In this document: positions 32,955-41,580 of the stretch, piece after piece
How the letters are laid out: each line of letters opens with the position of its first letter
Position numbering within the stretch: the stretch's first letter is position 1
Assembly: GCF_010731575.1 (NCBI RefSeq)
Contig: NZ_AP022617.1
Location: 372,001-436,000 of the forward strand
DNA: 64,000 nucleotides
Direction of reading: 5' to 3'
Origin: Mycolicibacterium monacense
GTDB taxonomy: Bacteria; Actinomycetota; Actinomycetes; Mycobacteriales; Mycobacteriaceae
Made by a program: the position numbers and the translations under genes
The notes under the pieces: model-generated
What the model was told of the DNA's origin: nothing
Database searches by the model: none
What the model saw: the letters and a program-made list of their open reading frames with translations, nothing else

Positions 32955-33547
32955 CCGCTGAAGCGACCCGAGAAGAGGTTGTTCCCCCCGCCCATGCCGG
33001 CCTGGGCACCGTCGATTACCCGCTGCCGCAAGGCAAGCGGTTGCCGGCAACCGACCCGCGCCATGCCCAGATCGTGGAATGGCTCGAAGACGAGTCGTCG
33101 CTGCTGGACGACGACAATCTGACTGGCTGGCTGGCCCTGCTGGCGCCCGACATCATCTACCGGGCGCCGGTACGCACCACCCGCGATCATCGATCGAAGG
33201 GGGTGTTCGAGGCGGAGATGTACCACTTCAACGAGAACATCATGACCCTGATGTTGAAGCTCATGCGGCTGACCCAGACCGACAGTGCCTGGTCAGAAAA
33301 CCCGTTGTCGCGCACCCAGCGGATCGTGCACAAGGTGCGAAGCTACGAGACCGACAAAGCCGACGAGTACGAAGTCTTCAGCTCGATCGTCCTGATCCGC
33401 TCCCGCTATGACGAACCGCAGCTGGAGTTCCTCCCGGCTCGACGGGTGGACAGAATCCGGGTAGGCGATGAGTGGAAACTCGCCGCGCGGACAATCTATT
33501 TCGATCAGGCCACGCTGGGGGTACAGAACCTGGCGGTCTATCTGTAG
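32948..33547 (+). CDS. Aromatic ring-hydroxylating dioxygenase, beta subunit (second system)
   Basis: 199 residues from the ATG at 32948, seven bases inside the alpha gene, with a GGGAGAG ribosome site; GTG at 32951 is the alternative. The sequence follows the beta-subunit pattern: WLEDESSLLDDDNLTGWLAL, LLAPDIIYRAPVRTTRDH, WSENPLSRTQRIVHKV, and the end FDQATLGVQNLAVYL, which resembles the last residues of the beta subunit at 10639. Confidence 0.92.
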   Translation: MVTAEATREEVVPPAHAGLGTVDYPLPQGKRLPATDPRHAQIVEWLEDESSLLDDDNLTGWLALLAPDIIYRAPVRTTRDHRSKGVFEAEMYHFNENIMTLMLKLMRLTQTDSAWSENPLSRTQRIVHKVRSYETDKADEYEVFSSIVLIRSRYDEPQLEFLPARRVDRIRVGDEWKLAARTIYFDQATLGVQNLAVYL

Positions 33548-33613
33548 CCGGATTTCTGGAGACAACAGCCGAGTGCCGTCCAGCTGGCCGGCAATTACAC
33601 AAGTGAGGTACCA

Positions 33614-34192
33614 ATGTCGTCTGCGACATCGGAAATCCCGGGGTACATGCCAGGAATGTGGCCCGTGGACACGGTCCGGTCGGAGCTGAAGTTCTCGGTC
33701 GGTCACCTGGGTCTGCACACCGTACACGGCACGCTCGCCGTCCGGGGTCGGATCGTGGTGGCCGAGGACCCGCTCGATTCGTCCGTAACCGCCACCATTG
33801 ATCTGGGCTCGGTGAGAACTGGTAGCAAGGGTCGTGACAGCGCGATCCTCTCGGCGCATCTCGTCGACGTCGACAAGCACCCGACGGCGACGTACCGCTC
33901 CACCGGTATTGCCGCGGGCCTTGGTCCGGGTGAGTACCTGATGTCTGGCGAGCTCACTTTCCTGGACGTGACAAGACAAGTGCCACTACGAATTCGACTG
34001 GAGCGCTTCGCTCCCGGTGACGGTCGGCCCAGACCGATCGTCACGGGCCGCGCGGAATTCCTGCGCCGGGACTTCGGCTTCGTCTACCAGGTGCGTCCGA
34101 AGTTCCTCGACCGAGCGATATCACAGACCGTCACCGTCGATATTCGTCTCGAGGGTTCACCTACTGCGTCGAGTGAAGGGACAGGGCACTGA
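33614..34192 (+). CDS. YceI family protein
   Basis: 192 residues with the YceI lipocalin-like barrel: DTVRSELKFSVGHLGLHTVH, GTLAVRGRIVVAEDPLDSSV, DKHPTATYRSTGI, FLDVTRQVPLRIRLERF, RRDFGFVYQVRPKFLDRAIS. There is no signal peptide, so it is probably cytoplasmic. YceI proteins bind polyprenoid or hydrophobic ligands and are often encoded in catabolic clusters of actinobacteria with no proven role. It follows the beta subunit by 66 bases and overlaps the presumed start of the FAH-family gene. Confidence 0.88.
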   Translation: MSSATSEIPGYMPGMWPVDTVRSELKFSVGHLGLHTVHGTLAVRGRIVVAEDPLDSSVTATIDLGSVRTGSKGRDSAILSAHLVDVDKHPTATYRSTGIAAGLGPGEYLMSGELTFLDVTRQVPLRIRLERFAPGDGRPRPIVTGRAEFLRRDFGFVYQVRPKFLDRAISQTVTVDIRLEGSPTASSEGTGH

Positions 34193-35031
34193 AGATCGCC
34201 AGGATTGGCCTGCCGGACAACGACTCCTGGGCGGTGGTGGACGTCGACAACGCGACAGTGCAGCCCTTCTTCGGTGACATCGCTGAGTGGGGTGCGGCAG
34301 CCGCGGAAGGTCGGGCGTCCTTCGATTTCAGTGGACCGCCGTTGAAATTGGACGATGTTCGGCTGCTGCCGCCGATCACGCCGACGTCCACCGTCGTGGG
34401 AGTCGGCATGAATTATTGGTCTCACCTGGAGAAGTTGGGCGTCACCGAGCGGCCGAAAAGCACGCTCGGATTCCTCAAGCCCCGCGCGGCGATCATCGGT
34501 CACGGTGACGTCCTGGCCAATCCCGTCATCACCGAGCAGTTGGACTTCGAGGTCGAACTTGTCGTGGTGCTGGCGCAGTCGGTGAGTCACCCCGGTGGAC
34601 GACCTACCGAAGCCGTCTTGGGCTACACGGTGGGCAACGACGTCAGCGCTCGTGATGCCGCCGTACCGATGAGCGGGGGACTGGATCTGTTCTCCATCAA
34701 AGCTCTCGGGGGAACGACGCCGGTGGGACCGTGGATCACCACCAAGGACGAATTCGGCGGATCCGGTCAGATCGATGTCGGTATCTCACTGCGTGTCAAC
34801 GGTGAGCAGCGCCAGCATGATCGCACCGGGAAGATGATCTTCAGCATCGATGAGTGCTTGGATTATGTCGTCGCCAGGATGCCATTGGCTGCCGGCGACA
34901 TCGTGTTCACCGGCACGACGCACGGTGTCGGGTTCGAAGATGGCCGATATCTGCAGGCGGGCGACGTCGTCGAGGCTGAGGTAGAAGGCGTGGGCGTTCT
35001 TCGCAACATCGTGGGTGAAAAGTCGCTGTGA
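34189..35031 (+). CDS. FAH-family hydrolase, apparently with a CTG start
   Basis: Family members usually begin M-K-I-A-R-I-G. Here that sequence is K-I-A-R-I-G-L-P-D, preceded by CTG at 34189, whose last two bases form part of the YceI stop (CTGA). The first ATG/GTG in frame is GTG at 34234, which would cut 15 conserved residues. With the CTG start the protein has 280 residues. The fold shows GMNYWSHLEKLGVTERPK, FLKPRAAIIGHGD, the metal ligands in EQLDFEVELVVVL and GNDVSARDA, and TGTTHGVGFED. Relatives hydrolyse fumarylacetoacetate-like C-C bonds or act as hydratases or decarboxylases in aromatic degradation. An AAGGGACAGGG stretch precedes the CTG. Confidence 0.82.
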   Translation: MKIARIGLPDNDSWAVVDVDNATVQPFFGDIAEWGAAAAEGRASFDFSGPPLKLDDVRLLPPITPTSTVVGVGMNYWSHLEKLGVTERPKSTLGFLKPRAAIIGHGDVLANPVITEQLDFEVELVVVLAQSVSHPGGRPTEAVLGYTVGNDVSARDAAVPMSGGLDLFSIKALGGTTPVGPWITTKDEFGGSGQIDVGISLRVNGEQRQHDRTGKMIFSIDECLDYVVARMPLAAGDIVFTGTTHGVGFEDGRYLQAGDVVEAEVEGVGVLRNIVGEKSL

Positions 35032-35036
35032 CCGCC

Positions 35037-35639
35037 TCAGCTGGCGGCTTTGTTGGCGGTTCTGGCGCGGGCCCTTCTGGGTTCGAGCCCGGCTGATGCA
35101 CCGAGGAGGACCAGGACGTCACGGAACTCTCGATAATCGTTCGAGGGCATGAAGTAGTGCGAAACAGCCATGCGCACAATCAGATCTACTACCTCGTCCA
35201 GGGTCACTGATCCACTGAGGACGGCGGTGCTGTCCTTGAGCACGGGCTCGATGGCGTCGTGCAGCACTGTCGACAGTTTGGGGGTCACCAGTTTGATGTA
35301 GTCCAGTACGAATCCGGGTTCGAGTTGACCGATCTGTACGGTCGCCGGATTCTCCAGCCAAAATCGCAGCATGACGTCGACAACGATTTGCAGCCGGTCA
35401 GCCGGTCGGGGATTGTCTTCGATGGTCTGCTGAAGTACTGACTGCAGCTTCTCGACGAAATGATCGCCCAGCGAGCGCATCAGTTCGTCCTTGTTCTTGA
35501 AATACCGGTACAGCGTGCCGACCGACAACCCGGCTTCGTCGGCGATATCGCTCATTGCCAGCTTCCTCGGTCCCTGCCGCGCGAGCGCGTGGAGGGCGCC
35601 GTCGAAGATGCGCGCCTGTGTAGTCGCCCTAGTTGCCAC
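35037..35639 (-). CDS. TetR family transcriptional regulator (next to mce operon 1)
   Basis: 200 residues from the GTG at 35639, with AAAGG upstream; the open frame extends to 35834 through the operator, without family sequence. The HTH is SDIADEAGLSVGTLYRYFKN. The ligand-binding domain has PATVQIGQLEPGFVLDYIKL, comparable to the TetR at 26303. It converges on the FAH-family gene. A perfect 26-base palindrome lies 82 bases upstream of its start, so autoregulation is likely. The same palindrome type occurs in front of other catabolic operons in the window, making this protein the best candidate for a local master repressor. Confidence 0.92.
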   Translation of the reverse strand: MATRATTQARIFDGALHALARQGPRKLAMSDIADEAGLSVGTLYRYFKNKDELMRSLGDHFVEKLQSVLQQTIEDNPRPADRLQIVVDVMLRFWLENPATVQIGQLEPGFVLDYIKLVTPKLSTVLHDAIEPVLKDSTAVLSGSVTLDEVVDLIVRMAVSHYFMPSNDYREFRDVLVLLGASAGLEPRRARARTANKAAS

Positions 35640-35720
35640 CGGATCGGCCTTTCGCGTCCAGTTCACCGCGGATGCGGAAAACAGTCCCTGGTACAGGAAT
35701 AATATCGCAATTCGTCCTGA

Positions 35721-35746
35721 TGAACATATACAGCGGTATATGTTCA
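35721..35746. promoter_or_regulatory. Perfect 26-bp palindrome, site 4 (TetR / mce operon 1 region)
   Basis: TGAACATATAC (35721-35731), AGCG, GTATATGTTCA (35736-35746): perfect 11-base arms. It is in the upstream region of the TetR gene at 35037-35639 and on the promoter side of mce operon 1. Sites at 8998, 27192 and 27895 share the outer TGAACA, the 14-base spacing and part of the right arm. The palindrome is seen directly; binding by the TetR is inferred. Confidence 0.7.
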
Positions 35747-36351
35747 AATGTCGTCCCCGATGACAAAACGTGAAGTCCGTTTCAGCCTGTGCTGAATGCA
35801 GTTCAGCAACATAGACGCGCCCCTGGCCGAACATCTTCTGATCGCATCGAGGGATTATCCGGCGGTTGCTACGGCGCCCCCGTCGGGCATCCCTTCATGC
35901 GCGCGCTTGGGAGCGCAGCCGATCCCCGCGATGCCGACCGACGTCGGCTGGTTCCAGCCATACGCTGGCGCCCTATGAAGGAGGATCGAAGGCGTCCGAG
36001 ATGGTTGCGGATGACCGTATTCGCGGAGCGACATCCCCCGAACTTCGTCACGTAATCCGCTGGCAGACAACGTGTATGGCGCCTGCTGTCACGTCGAGGC
36101 ATCTTGGACAGGCGGTGGCCGGCGCAGGTGTTGCGTTCCAGATCTCCGCCGCCCCTTGACCCACTATTGTTATGAAACTAAAGTATCGTCGCAATGACAC
36201 TTCACCCGTCTCGTGCACATGTCTCCTGGCAGCGCCTGCGCCGGTGCGGCCCACTCTCCGTGCGACCGAGGCCCTCCGCGGACGGTGTCACCGGACAGCA
36301 CCTTGCGCTGCGTGTCAGCAACGTCATCAGTGTTTCATCAGAGAGGTCACG
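35747..36351. other. 605-base non-coding leader before mce operon 1
   Basis: Between the palindrome and the yrbEA start there is no convincing gene. Short frames overlap on both strands without family similarity. It includes a possible sigma-70-like promoter at 36156 and a long putative leader. Confidence 0.4.
36156..36184 (+). promoter_or_regulatory. Possible promoter of mce operon 1
   Basis: TTGACC (36156-36161), a 17-base spacer and TAAAGT (36179-36184) resemble a sigma-70-type promoter in a locally AT-rich stretch. It lies 168 bases upstream of the yrbEA GTG. The -10 is weak, so the call is tentative. Confidence 0.3.
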
Positions 36352-37119
36352 GTGATCTCGTCTCACTCGGCGGCGAAGCCCGTCCGCGCACTCGGGGATT
36401 TCTTCGCGCTCGCGGCGGACACCATGATGCTGATTCCGCGCCGGCCATTTGCCGGGCGGGAGTTCATCCTGCAGACCTGGTTCGTCGCCCGGGTATCGCT
36501 GGTTCCGACGTTGATGCTGTCCATTCCGTTCACTGTGCTCACGGTCTTCACGTTGAACGTCCTATTGCTGGAGTTCGGTGCAGGCGACTTCTCCGGAAGC
36601 GGTGCAGCCCTTGCCGCTGTCACCCAAATCGGTCCCCTCGTCAGTGTTCTGGTGGTCGCGGGTGCGGGCGCGACCGCGATGTGCGCCGACCTCGGCTCCC
36701 GCACCATCCGCGAAGAACTCGACGCGCTTCGCGTCCTGGGGATCAATCCCGTTCAGGCGCTGGTGGTACCTCGAGTGCTCGCAGCCACGTTGGTGTCTTT
36801 ACTGCTGTCCGGCGTGGTGATCGTGACGGGCCTCGTCGGTGGCTTCGGCTTTTCGGTATTCGTCCAGAACGTGACACCGGGTTCCTTTGTCGCCGGCATC
36901 ACACTCCTCACCGGCGCACCCGAGTTGGGCATAGCTCTGGTCAAGGCTGGGCTCTTCGGTCTGACCGCCAGTCTCCTCGCCTGCTACAAGGGAATCTCGG
37001 TCGGTGGGGGACCGGCGGCCGTCGGCAATGCCGTGAATGAAACGGTGGTCTATTCGTTCGTGTCACTGTTCGTCATCGACGTCATCGTCACCGCTGTCGG
37101 CATCAAGGCGACGGCATGA
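36352..37119 (+). CDS. yrbEA: YrbEA/MlaE-type permease of mce operon 1
   Basis: 255 residues from the GTG at 36352, with GAGAGG upstream; the frame opens earlier at 36172 without family sequence. It is a multi-spanning membrane protein with the MlaE permease pattern: LQTWFVARVSLVPTLMLSIP, FTVLTVFTLNVLLLEFGAGD, AGAGATAMCADLGSRTIREE and LDALRVLGINPVQALVVPRV. The coupling motif region REELDALRVLG should contact the ATPase (Mkl/MceG, not in this window). It forms the permease half of an Mce lipid or steroid importer. It overlaps yrbEB by four bases. The paralogue at 56083 has the same length. Confidence 0.93.
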   Translation: MISSHSAAKPVRALGDFFALAADTMMLIPRRPFAGREFILQTWFVARVSLVPTLMLSIPFTVLTVFTLNVLLLEFGAGDFSGSGAALAAVTQIGPLVSVLVVAGAGATAMCADLGSRTIREELDALRVLGINPVQALVVPRVLAATLVSLLLSGVVIVTGLVGGFGFSVFVQNVTPGSFVAGITLLTGAPELGIALVKAGLFGLTASLLACYKGISVGGGPAAVGNAVNETVVYSFVSLFVIDVIVTAVGIKATA

Positions 37120-37973
37120 GCCTCAGCGTGGCCGGCCCGCGGTTTCCCGGCCTGACGCACCGCTTGGACGGCTGGGTGGCCGGCTGGCGACGGATCGGTG
37201 CGCAGGCGCGGTTCTACGCCAAGACGCTCGGTGCTATGTGGGAGGCCCTGGTCTACTACCGGGGCGAAACCCTGCGCATGATCGCGCAGATGGGCTTGGG
37301 CGCCGGCGCGCTCGCCATGATCGGCGGCACAGTGGGCATCGTCGGTTTCCTCACGCTGACAGCGGGTTCGCTTGTCACGATCCAGGGCTACAGCTCGCTG
37401 AGCGACATCGGCGTGGAGGCCCTGACCGGTTTTGTGTCCGCCTACGTTAATGGCCGTATCGTCACCCCGCTGACCGCCGTCATCAGCCTGTCCGCCACCA
37501 TCGGCGCGGGCACGACCGCCCAATTGGGTGCGATGCGAATCAACGAGGAGATCGACGCACTCGAGGTGATGGGTATCCGCTCCGTCGCCTACCTGGCTTC
37601 GACCAGGGTCATCGCCGGCGTCATCGTGGTCATCCCGCTGTACTGCATCGCGGTATGGATGTCCTTCATGTCCGCGCGCTTCGCCACCACCGTGTATTAC
37701 GGGCAGGCGACTGGCATCTACGACCACTACTTCTCGACGTTTCTGCAGCCCTCCGACATCCTCTGGTCACTGTTCCAGGCGGTGTTGATGGGCTTCGTCG
37801 TGATGCTGGTGCACACCTACTACGGCTTCACCGCGTCCGGAGGGCCCGCGGGCGTCGGCGAAGCTGTTGGTCGGGCGGTTCGTACGTCGCTGATCGCAGC
37901 GGTGTTCGTGATTCTGTTCGCTTCGCTTGCCATCTATGGGCAAAGCGGCAATTTCCAATTCTCGGGGGCTTGA
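37116..37973 (+). CDS. yrbEB: YrbEB/MlaE-type permease of mce operon 1
   Basis: 285 residues. It has GAGTTAQLGAMRINEEIDAL followed by EVMGIRSVAYLASTRVIAGV, the second permease signature with an E-E-I-D-A-L coupling motif. Membrane segments follow near the ends, and the C-terminus AVFVILFASLAIYGQSGNFQ resembles that of its paralogue at 56847. It pairs with YrbEA. The gene ends 51 bases before mceA, the only non-overlapping junction in this operon. Confidence 0.93.
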   Translation: MSLSVAGPRFPGLTHRLDGWVAGWRRIGAQARFYAKTLGAMWEALVYYRGETLRMIAQMGLGAGALAMIGGTVGIVGFLTLTAGSLVTIQGYSSLSDIGVEALTGFVSAYVNGRIVTPLTAVISLSATIGAGTTAQLGAMRINEEIDALEVMGIRSVAYLASTRVIAGVIVVIPLYCIAVWMSFMSARFATTVYYGQATGIYDHYFSTFLQPSDILWSLFQAVLMGFVVMLVHTYYGFTASGGPAGVGEAVGRAVRTSLIAAVFVILFASLAIYGQSGNFQFSGA

Positions 37974-38024
37974 GGTGTCTCTGATCAACGACGCCGGCGA
38001 CCTCAGCTCGGTCGGGGACTGAGC

Positions 38025-39335
38025 ATGGAATCCTCTGGCGGCGAGAGGTACCTGGGATGGTGGACGGCGATCCTGCTCGTCGTCATCGTCGCCCTGATGC
38101 TGTTGTCGGCTGGATTGTTCAAGGGATCGTTCCGGTCGTTTGTCCCGGTCACATTGACGTCTGACCGCTCCGGTTTGATCATGGAGACCGGTAACAAGGT
38201 CAGGTTCCGCGGGGTACAGGTCGGACGGGTCGGCTCGGTGACCGCAGGGACAGAACGGGTCAGCCTGCAGCTGGAGATCGACCCGGACGAAGTGCAGAAT
38301 TTGCCGGCCAACACGAGAGCACAGATCAGGGCCTCCACGGTCTTCGGCGCCAAGTACGTCGACTTGATCTATCCCGACGATCCCGCCATCGCACGCATCA
38401 CGGCGGGGACGGCGCTGCAAGCGGTCAACGTCAGCACCGAGGTCAACACTGTGTTCGAAAACCTCGTCCTCCTGTTGCGACAAATCGATCCTGCGAAGCT
38501 CAACGCAACGCTGACGGCGTTGGCGGAGGGGGTTCGCGGCAAGGGTGAGATCATCGGGCAGGCGACCAGCGACGCGAACGAGGTTCTGCTGGCGGTGAAT
38601 CCGCGAATGGAAACCGTGCGTGAGGACTTCCGGTCGCTGAGCGGATTCAGCGCCGCCTACAGTGCGGCTGCGCAGAACCTCCTCAAAAGCCTTTCGGCGG
38701 TGAGCACCACAAGTACGACCATCACCGCTCACACCGCGGATCTCGACGCGCTGCTGCTCAACATGATCGGATTCTCGCGCAGCGGCACCGATCTCCTGGC
38801 GCCGAACCAGGACAACCTGGTCCAAGCCATCAATGGGCTCGAGCCCACGACGAACCTGTTGATGAAGTACAACCCCTCCTACACCTGCATGCTTCTCGGC
38901 GCCACCTGGTTCCTCGACAACGGTGGACGACATGCCCTCGGTGAGGGGGACGGCCGAACAGGCATCTTGGACAGCACCTTTCTGCTCGGCGATGACGAGT
39001 ACAAGTACCCGGAGAACCTGCCCGTCATCGGCGCCAAGGGCGGGCCCGGTGGTAAGCCGGGCTGCGGCTCCCTCCCCGACGCCAGCAAGAGCTATCCGGT
39101 GCGACAGATGGTCACGGACACAGGGTGGGGCACCGGAGGTGGATTCCGGCCCAACCCGGGCATCGGCCACCCGTGGTATGTCAACTACTTCCCCGTCACA
39201 CGCGCCGTGCCCGAGCCGCCGAGCATTCGTGGCGAAGGGCCGCCCGCACCGGGTCCCGCGCCTGCACCCGGGCCGCTCCCGCTGCCCGTCGGCCCGCCAC
39301 CACCTCCGCAGGACACGTCAGGACCGCAGCCGTGA
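38025..39335 (+). CDS. mceA: MceA protein of mce operon 1
   Basis: 436 residues. An N-terminal membrane anchor (WWTAILLVVIVALMLLSAGL) is followed by the MCE domain: LTSDRSGLIMETGNKVRFRG, VQVGRVGSVTAGTERV and a long helical region, then the conserved MceA part YNPSYTCMLLGATWFLDNGG. The C-terminus is Pro-rich (PAPGPAPAPGPLPLPVGPPP), which is typical of Mce proteins outside the membrane. It should be one of six subunits that build the substrate tunnel across the periplasm. Confidence 0.94.
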   Translation: MESSGGERYLGWWTAILLVVIVALMLLSAGLFKGSFRSFVPVTLTSDRSGLIMETGNKVRFRGVQVGRVGSVTAGTERVSLQLEIDPDEVQNLPANTRAQIRASTVFGAKYVDLIYPDDPAIARITAGTALQAVNVSTEVNTVFENLVLLLRQIDPAKLNATLTALAEGVRGKGEIIGQATSDANEVLLAVNPRMETVREDFRSLSGFSAAYSAAAQNLLKSLSAVSTTSTTITAHTADLDALLLNMIGFSRSGTDLLAPNQDNLVQAINGLEPTTNLLMKYNPSYTCMLLGATWFLDNGGRHALGEGDGRTGILDSTFLLGDDEYKYPENLPVIGAKGGPGGKPGCGSLPDASKSYPVRQMVTDTGWGTGGGFRPNPGIGHPWYVNYFPVTRAVPEPPSIRGEGPPAPGPAPAPGPLPLPVGPPPPPQDTSGPQP

Positions 39336-40360
39336 GAGACAATTTCGCAGGCGCCATCTGGCGACTGGCCATCTTCGTCACGGTGTGCGGCCTGACCTTG
39401 TTCGGGCTCTATGCGGTCTTCGGACAGTGGCGGTTCCAGGCAGAAAAGAAGTACAACGCAGAATTCACCAACGTGGGCGGCTTGGAGAGAGGCAACTTCG
39501 TCCGCATCGCCGGTGTCGAGGTGGGCAAGGTCGAGAAGGTTTCGGTGCAGCGAAACGCGTTCGCGCTCGTCGAGTTCACAACGGACGACTCGGTGGTTCT
39601 CACCCAGGGCACCAAGGCCGTCGTCAGATACGACAACCTCATCGGCGGCCGGTTTCTGGCTTTGGAGGAAGGGGCCGGAGCCGCCGCCAGGCTCGAATCC
39701 GGGCAGACCATTCCGCTGGACCGCACGGCGCCTGCGCTCGACTTGGATGCGCTCATCGGCGGTTTCCGGCCCCTGTTCCGTGCCCTGGACCCCCACCAGG
39801 TGAATACGCTGACTCGACAATTGATTTCGGCTTTCGAAGGTCAGGGCGCCACGATCACCTCGTTCCTCGCGCAGACGTCAGCGCTGACCAGCACGCTGGC
39901 CGACCGCGACGATCTGATCGGGCAGGTGATCAATAACCTCAACACCGTGCTGGGCTCGCTGGCCGGTCAGAGCGACCAGTTCGGCAAGGCTGTCGATTCA
40001 CTGTCGGAACTGGTGGCGGGACTGGCTGAACGGAGAAGCGAGATCAGCGATGGGCTGGCCAACATCGACTCGGCCGCGGCGTCGATCGCCGACCTCCTCA
40101 CCCAGGCTCGTCCACCGTTGCAGAACACCGTCGCACAGACCGACCGTGCCGCGGGGATCGTGGTCGCCGACCATGCCTACGTCGACGATCTGCTCAACAC
40201 GCTTCCCGACGCCTACCAGCAACTCAACAGGCAGGGGATGTACGGCGACTTCTTCAGCTTCTATCTGTGCGACCTGATCGTCAAGGTCAACGGCAAGGGC
40301 GGTCAGCCGGTGTTCGTCAAGTTGGCCGGCCAGTCAACCGGAAGGTGTGCACCTCAGTGA
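39332..40360 (+). CDS. mceB: MceB protein of mce operon 1
   Basis: 342 residues from the GTG at 39332, which overlaps the mceA stop (GTGA). N-terminal anchor AIWRLAIFVTVCGLTLFGLY, then MCE domain: FTNVGGLERGNFVRIAGVEV, GKVEKVSVQRNAFALVEFTT and a helical stalk. The region TDRAAGIVVADHAYVDDLLN and YGDFFSFYLCDLIVKVNG at the C-terminus is characteristic of MceB. The paralogue at 59206 has identical length. Confidence 0.94.
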   Translation: MRDNFAGAIWRLAIFVTVCGLTLFGLYAVFGQWRFQAEKKYNAEFTNVGGLERGNFVRIAGVEVGKVEKVSVQRNAFALVEFTTDDSVVLTQGTKAVVRYDNLIGGRFLALEEGAGAAARLESGQTIPLDRTAPALDLDALIGGFRPLFRALDPHQVNTLTRQLISAFEGQGATITSFLAQTSALTSTLADRDDLIGQVINNLNTVLGSLAGQSDQFGKAVDSLSELVAGLAERRSEISDGLANIDSAAASIADLLTQARPPLQNTVAQTDRAAGIVVADHAYVDDLLNTLPDAYQQLNRQGMYGDFFSFYLCDLIVKVNGKGGQPVFVKLAGQSTGRCAPQ

Positions 40361-41580
40361 AATCCTTCGCTGAACGCAATTCGTTGATCGTCGGCGCCGT
40401 CGGCTGTGCCCTGACGGCCGGAATCGTCACGGCCGCAACGCTGTACGACAAGCTTCCGTTCATCACGCGGAACCATACCTACACGGCTCACCTGGCGGAG
40501 GCCGGCGGTCTGAGAGCAGGGGCCGCCGTGCAGGTCTTCGGCACCCGCGTCGGTCAGGTGTCGAGCATTGAGCTGGACGGACGTCAGGTACTGATCACTT
40601 TCGACGTGTCCAAGGAGATAACGCTCGGCGACCGCACGGAAGCGGCGGTGAAGACCAAAAGCCTTCTCGGCACCAAGATCTTCGAAGTGACACCGCGCGG
40701 CGACGGCCGCCTGGCGGGCACGATTCCGCTGGATCGGACCACGCCGGCCTATCAGCTGCCTGACGCACTCGGCGATCTGACGACCACGATCAGCGGTCTG
40801 GACACCGATCAGGTATCCGACTCGCTGTCGGTGTTGGCACAGACTTTCGCCGAGACGCCACCCGAACTCAAGGTCGCGGTACAGGGTGTGGCCCGACTGT
40901 CGCAGACGATCGATGCCCGAGACGCACAGTTGCGCAACCTGCTCGCCAACGTCAACAAGGTCACGGCTGTGTTGTCGGAACGCAGCACCCAGATCGTCAG
41001 CCTCATCTCCGACACCAACGCGCTGATGGTGGAGCTGCAGAATCAGAGCAACGCACTGCAGACGGTTGCATCCAACATCTCCGCGATGTCACGGCAGCTG
41101 TCGGGGTTGGTCGCCGACAATCGCGCACAGTTGAAGCCCGCGCTGGACAAGCTCAATGGTGTGCTGACGATCGTGGACAATCGGAAAGAGCGTGTGCAGG
41201 AAGCGATTAAGGGACTCAACGCGTATGCGATGTCGTTGGGTGAGGCGGTGGCCGCTGGTCCGTTCTTCAAGGCTTATGTCGCCAATCTGCTCCCCGGTCA
41301 GTTCATCCAACCCTTCGTCGACGCGGCTTTCTCCGACCTCGGTCTGGACCCCAACGTCCTGCTGCCATCGGAACTCTCCGATCCCTCAGTGGGCCAGCCG
41401 GGGACACCGCCCCTGCCGGTGCCGTATCCGCGTACCGGGCAGGGCGGGGAGCCGAACTTGACGCTGCCCGACGCCATCACGGGCAAGCCGGGCGATCCTC
41501 GTTACCCGTACCGTCCACCGCTCCCACAACCGCCGCCGGGGGGCCCACCGCCCGGACCGCCTGCCGAGGATGGGGCGTGA
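40357..41580 (+). CDS. mceC: MceC protein of mce operon 1
   Basis: 407 residues from the GTG at 40357, overlapping the mceB stop. Anchor VGAVGCALTAGIVTAATLYD, MCE domain AEAGGLRAGAAVQVFGTRVG and QVSSIELDGRQVLITFDVSK, then long helical part and DALGDLTTTISGLDTDQVSD. The end is Pro-rich (PPLPQPPPGGPPPGPPAEDG). The paralogue at 60231 is longer because of an extended Pro-rich tail. Confidence 0.94.
   Translation: MKSFAERNSLIVGAVGCALTAGIVTAATLYDKLPFITRNHTYTAHLAEAGGLRAGAAVQVFGTRVGQVSSIELDGRQVLITFDVSKEITLGDRTEAAVKTKSLLGTKIFEVTPRGDGRLAGTIPLDRTTPAYQLPDALGDLTTTISGLDTDQVSDSLSVLAQTFAETPPELKVAVQGVARLSQTIDARDAQLRNLLANVNKVTAVLSERSTQIVSLISDTNALMVELQNQSNALQTVASNISAMSRQLSGLVADNRAQLKPALDKLNGVLTIVDNRKERVQEAIKGLNAYAMSLGEAVAAGPFFKAYVANLLPGQFIQPFVDAAFSDLGLDPNVLLPSELSDPSVGQPGTPPLPVPYPRTGQGGEPNLTLPDAITGKPGDPRYPYRPPLPQPPPGGPPPGPPAEDGA

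Noticed and set aside
35079-35090. GGTTCGAGCCC, resembling a tRNA T-arm
   Set aside because: It lies inside the coding end of the TetR gene, and no acceptor, D-arm or anticodon arm can be folded around it.
37767-39170. 467-residue open frame on the minus strand
   Set aside because: It covers the end of yrbEB and most of mceA on the opposite strand, where MCE motifs are unambiguous.
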